From: JASFRS01 sp050114795
Lineage (GTDB): Bacteria > Pseudomonadota > Alphaproteobacteria > Sphingomonadales > CAKZYD01
Direction: 5' to 3'
Length of the DNA stretch: 7,181 bases
Assembly (NCBI GenBank): GCA_050114795.1
Contig: JASFRS010000123.1
Span: forward strand, 1-7,181
Made by a program: the position numbers and the translations under genes. Shown one piece after another: positions 5,486 to 7,181 of the stretch. The notes under the pieces are model-generated. The model saw nothing but the letters and a program-made list of their open reading frames with translations, did not search any database and was not told the DNA's origin. Positions within the stretch are counted from its first letter, which is position 1, and each line of letters opens with the position of its first letter.

Positions 5486-7181
5486 TTATTTTTGGTCTTT
5501 TTCTTTATTTTCTTCAACCGATTGCATTGCGTCTTCCATCGCTTTTCTAGCTTTTTCATGCGCAAGCTCTATGGCTTCTTCGACTCTTGTCTCTAGATTC
5601 TCCAGGTCTTCGCTTTCCATGATGGTATCAATATCCACCCGAACGTCTTCCATGACCTGCATCGCCAATTCCATGGCTTTCTGATGCTGTTCGATGAGAA
5701 ATTCGCGGTCCACCATACGCGTTTCCATCTGGACGCGAAGCTCCTCCTCCGCCACTCTCATGGCTTCTTGCGTTTGACGCAGTGCTTCTTCTGCCAATTG
5801 GATTTCTTCCTGGGCTTCACGCAGTTCTTCTTCAATCTCGGCGCGCATTTCAGCTTGTTCTTCGGGGTCTAATTCAAATTGCATTTCCATGCGCATTTCC
5901 TGCTCGGCCTCACGCATTTCTTCATGCATTTCCCTCAAATCCCGCTCCCTTTCTTGCACTTCGCGTCCAAGCTCACGCAACTCGCTGTTCAACGCACGGG
6001 TCTCTTGATCAAACGCCCGAACGTCATGCAGACCTTCACGTTTCAAATGCGCAATTTCCCGCTCAAAGTCCCGAACAAGATGCTTAGTCTCTTTTTTCCC
6101 GAAGACGTGTTTGGGATGAATTTCTGCTAAAGGAATTGTTGCCATTTGCGCATTAAACCGCTGCATCGCAGCCGCAAATTCCTGCCCAGCCACCACATCG
6201 GCAAAGGCCATGTCATTTTCAAATCCAGGTACAGGGGGCTGGGGCGGTGCTGGCGGTAGTGTTGGGGACTCCGCCTGCGCAAAAGCATCATTTACGTCAT
6301 CCACATCCTGTGGAGAGTCTGCAGCCTGTGCCAGTGGTAAGGTACACCCACCAACCAATGCGATAATCGCTAATGACCGTATCGTCGCCATGGGGCTTTC
6401 CTTTTTTGACTTCAAATTAAGCAGTCTTTGACGCAGGCCACCCATGGCATGCGTCAGCCCCGGGCAAGGCGCAACTGTGCGGGGCTCAGCACAAAGTTTC
6501 AAAGCTGTAAGAAGCCCCGTCGCATAAGTCTTGGCTTCACGCCGTCCTCGATGAAGGGCCAGGGCATCACATGCTTCTTCCCGTGCGGCTTCAATGCGTG
6601 CACCCACCCACCACACAATGGGGAAAAAGAAATAAGCGATTTTGATTGCTGCTTCGAATTTAATCCACAGGTCATCAAGGCGACGGATGTGCGCCATTTC
6701 ATGGCCCATAGCGGCATCCAATGCGCGCTCCCGCCCCGGCTCCACTAAAGATTTGGGAACGAAAATCACGGGCCGCAGCAGCCCCATTGTGAAAGGAGAA
6801 ATATGATTAGCGCCTGCGACAAGGCGAACTTTGCGCCTCACACCCATGGCAGAACGCCAATAATCCAGCATTGCTTCTGTTTGCGGGTTTACGGGCCTAA
6901 ACGCCTGTTGCACAGCCGCAGCGTAACCAAACCAGGACCGGATATATTGTCCAGCAAAAATCCCAACGCCTATGGCCCAAATGCTCAAGAGCAGCGGCAG
7001 CCAGACATCAGTCTTTTGAGGCTGAGCATCCAAAAGTACAACCGACTCTTGCTTGCGTTTGCTAAGTAAGGCGTCCCCTAAAGGCAGAAGTTTTGCGCGC
7101 TCATACCGCCCCTCAAATGCAACGGGCTGCGTCGGCGATGGAAGTGTCATCACCGGCTCTTCGCTTTTTTTCGACTTCAAA
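5486..7181 (-). CDS. M56 (BlaR1-like) membrane metallopeptidase with C-terminal coiled coil; 5' end off the window
   Basis: Residue numbers count from the Leu codon TTG at 7180-7178. The frame is open to the right edge, and the first true start may lie outside: BlaR1-type proteins have two more membrane helices before this point. Seen here: a loop (1-58), a transmembrane helix (59-78), the cytoplasmic zinc protease domain with HEMAH (160-164) and third-ligand motif EEACD (Glu201), a hydrophobic stretch FFFPIVWW (184-191), and another transmembrane or signal-like helix (267-287). After this come a Pro-rich linker (306-319) and a very charged Glu/Arg/Met helix region (361-560), presumably periplasmic. 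BlaR1 has a penicillin-binding sensor here; this protein has no SxxK motif in residues 289-564, so beta-lactam sensing as in BlaR1 is unlikely. The family usually cleaves a repressor such as BlaI or an anti-sigma factor; no partner is visible. An in-frame ATG within the gene (residue 11) is a possible but less likely start. Confidence 0.85.
   Translation of the reverse strand, partial: LKSKKSEEPVMTLPSPTQPVAFEGRYERAKLLPLGDALLSKRKQESVVLLDAQPQKTDVWLPLLLSIWAIGVGIFAGQYIRSWFGYAAAVQQAFRPVNPQTEAMLDYWRSAMGVRRKVRLVAGANHISPFTMGLLRPVIFVPKSLVEPGRERALDAAMGHEMAHIRRLDDLWIKFEAAIKIAYFFFPIVWWVGARIEAAREEACDALALHRGRREAKTYATGLLTALKLCAEPRTVAPCPGLTHAMGGLRQRLLNLKSKKESPMATIRSLAIIALVGGCTLPLAQAADSPQDVDDVNDAFAQAESPTLPPAPPQPPVPGFENDMAFADVVAGQEFAAAMQRFNAQMATIPLAEIHPKHVFGKKETKHLVRDFEREIAHLKREGLHDVRAFDQETRALNSELRELGREVQERERDLREMHEEMREAEQEMRMEMQFELDPEEQAEMRAEIEEELREAQEEIQLAEEALRQTQEAMRVAEEELRVQMETRMVDREFLIEQHQKAMELAMQVMEDVRVDIDTIMESEDLENLETRVEEAIELAHEKARKAMEDAMQSVEENKEKDQK
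5699..5980 (-). repeat. 14-residue coiled-coil repeats inside the M56 protein
   Basis: Residues 401-494 of the M56 protein fall into 14-residue (two-heptad) units that begin with Leu-Arg or Met-Arg. Units start at 401 (LRELGREVQERERD), 415 (LREMHEEMREAEQE), 429 (MRMEMQFELDPEEQ), then after a 10-residue phase shift at 453 (LREAQEEIQLAEEA), 467 (LRQTQEAMRVAEEE) and 481 (LRVQMETRMVDREF). The Pro at 439 and the phase shift suggest a break between two helical segments. Methionine is frequent (15 between 418 and 552). Confidence 0.6.
6389..6403 (-). promoter_or_regulatory. Possible internal translation start within the M56 gene
   Basis: Read on the minus strand, AAGGAAAG (6403-6396) stands seven bases (from AGGA) before an in-frame ATG at 6391-6389, codon 264 of the M56 reading frame. 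The peptide that would start there, MATIRSLAIIALVGGCTLPL, followed by AQAAD, is a textbook export signal: one Arg, a hydrophobic core and AQA before the cleavage point, with a weak lipobox (VGGC) as an alternative. Such a start would give a separate 301-aa exported coiled-coil protein. The same segment equally serves as the last membrane helix of the full-length protein, so this is only a possibility. Confidence 0.35.

Noticed and set aside
5699..5980. Repeat region as a CRISPR-like or satellite array
   Set aside because: The periodicity is at protein level within an open frame, with diverged units and no spacers, so it is a coiled-coil repeat.
5486..6400. Penicillin-binding (beta-lactam sensor) domain at the C-terminus of the M56 protein
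   Set aside because: No SxxK, SxN or KTG set of motifs is present in residues 289-564; the region is a coiled coil.

Overview
The window reads as accessory/metabolic chromosome of a Gram-negative bacterium, most likely an alphaproteobacterium. The reasons are an outer-membrane TonB-dependent receptor of the type common in Caulobacter, sphingomonad and Hyphomonas relatives (TonB box ITVTARRR, plug motif VEVLRGPQGTLYG, terminal Phe), a TAA-type gene end shared with the next gene, and moderate GC. The placement below class is a guess. There are no RNA genes, CRISPR arrays, insertion sequences or phage genes that I can see.

Layout, left to right. (1) Positions 1-202, minus strand: the first 67 codons of a universal stress protein, running off the left edge. 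(2) Positions 203-412: a divergent intergenic region with a candidate FNR/FixK-type box placed exactly at -41.5 of a possible usp promoter, a candidate sigma-70 promoter for the rightward genes, and two short inverted repeats. (3) Positions 413-3492, plus strand: a two-gene operon of a 740-aa TonB-dependent receptor and a 285-aa cytoplasmic alpha/beta hydrolase, joined by a TAATG stop/start overlap. (4) Positions 3484-3510: a hairpin with a UUCG loop (read on the minus strand) and a U-rich tail. It is the terminator of the gene to its right and overlaps the end of the hydrolase gene. (5) Positions 3515-5335, minus strand: a complete 606-aa GTP-type phosphoenolpyruvate carboxykinase. (6) Positions 5336-5485: an AT-rich spacer. 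(7) Positions 5486-7181, minus strand: most of an M56 (BlaR1-like) membrane metallopeptidase whose N-terminus lies beyond the right edge. Its C-terminal part is a long Glu/Arg/Met-rich coiled coil rather than a penicillin-binding sensor.

How the genes may work together: the receptor-hydrolase pair looks like an uptake-and-cleavage module, in which the receptor brings an unknown large or scarce ligand across the outer membrane and the hydrolase cleaves an ester, lactone or similar bond in the cytoplasm. PEPCK feeds oxaloacetate into gluconeogenesis and suits growth on organic acids or amino acids. The M56 protein is probably a transmembrane signal-transducing protease, whose partner (often a BlaI/MecI-type repressor) would lie outside the window. 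The most unusual item is this M56 protein: a BlaR1-type protease core fused to a 14-residue-repeat coiled coil, with an internal start site that could also yield the coiled coil as a separate exported protein.
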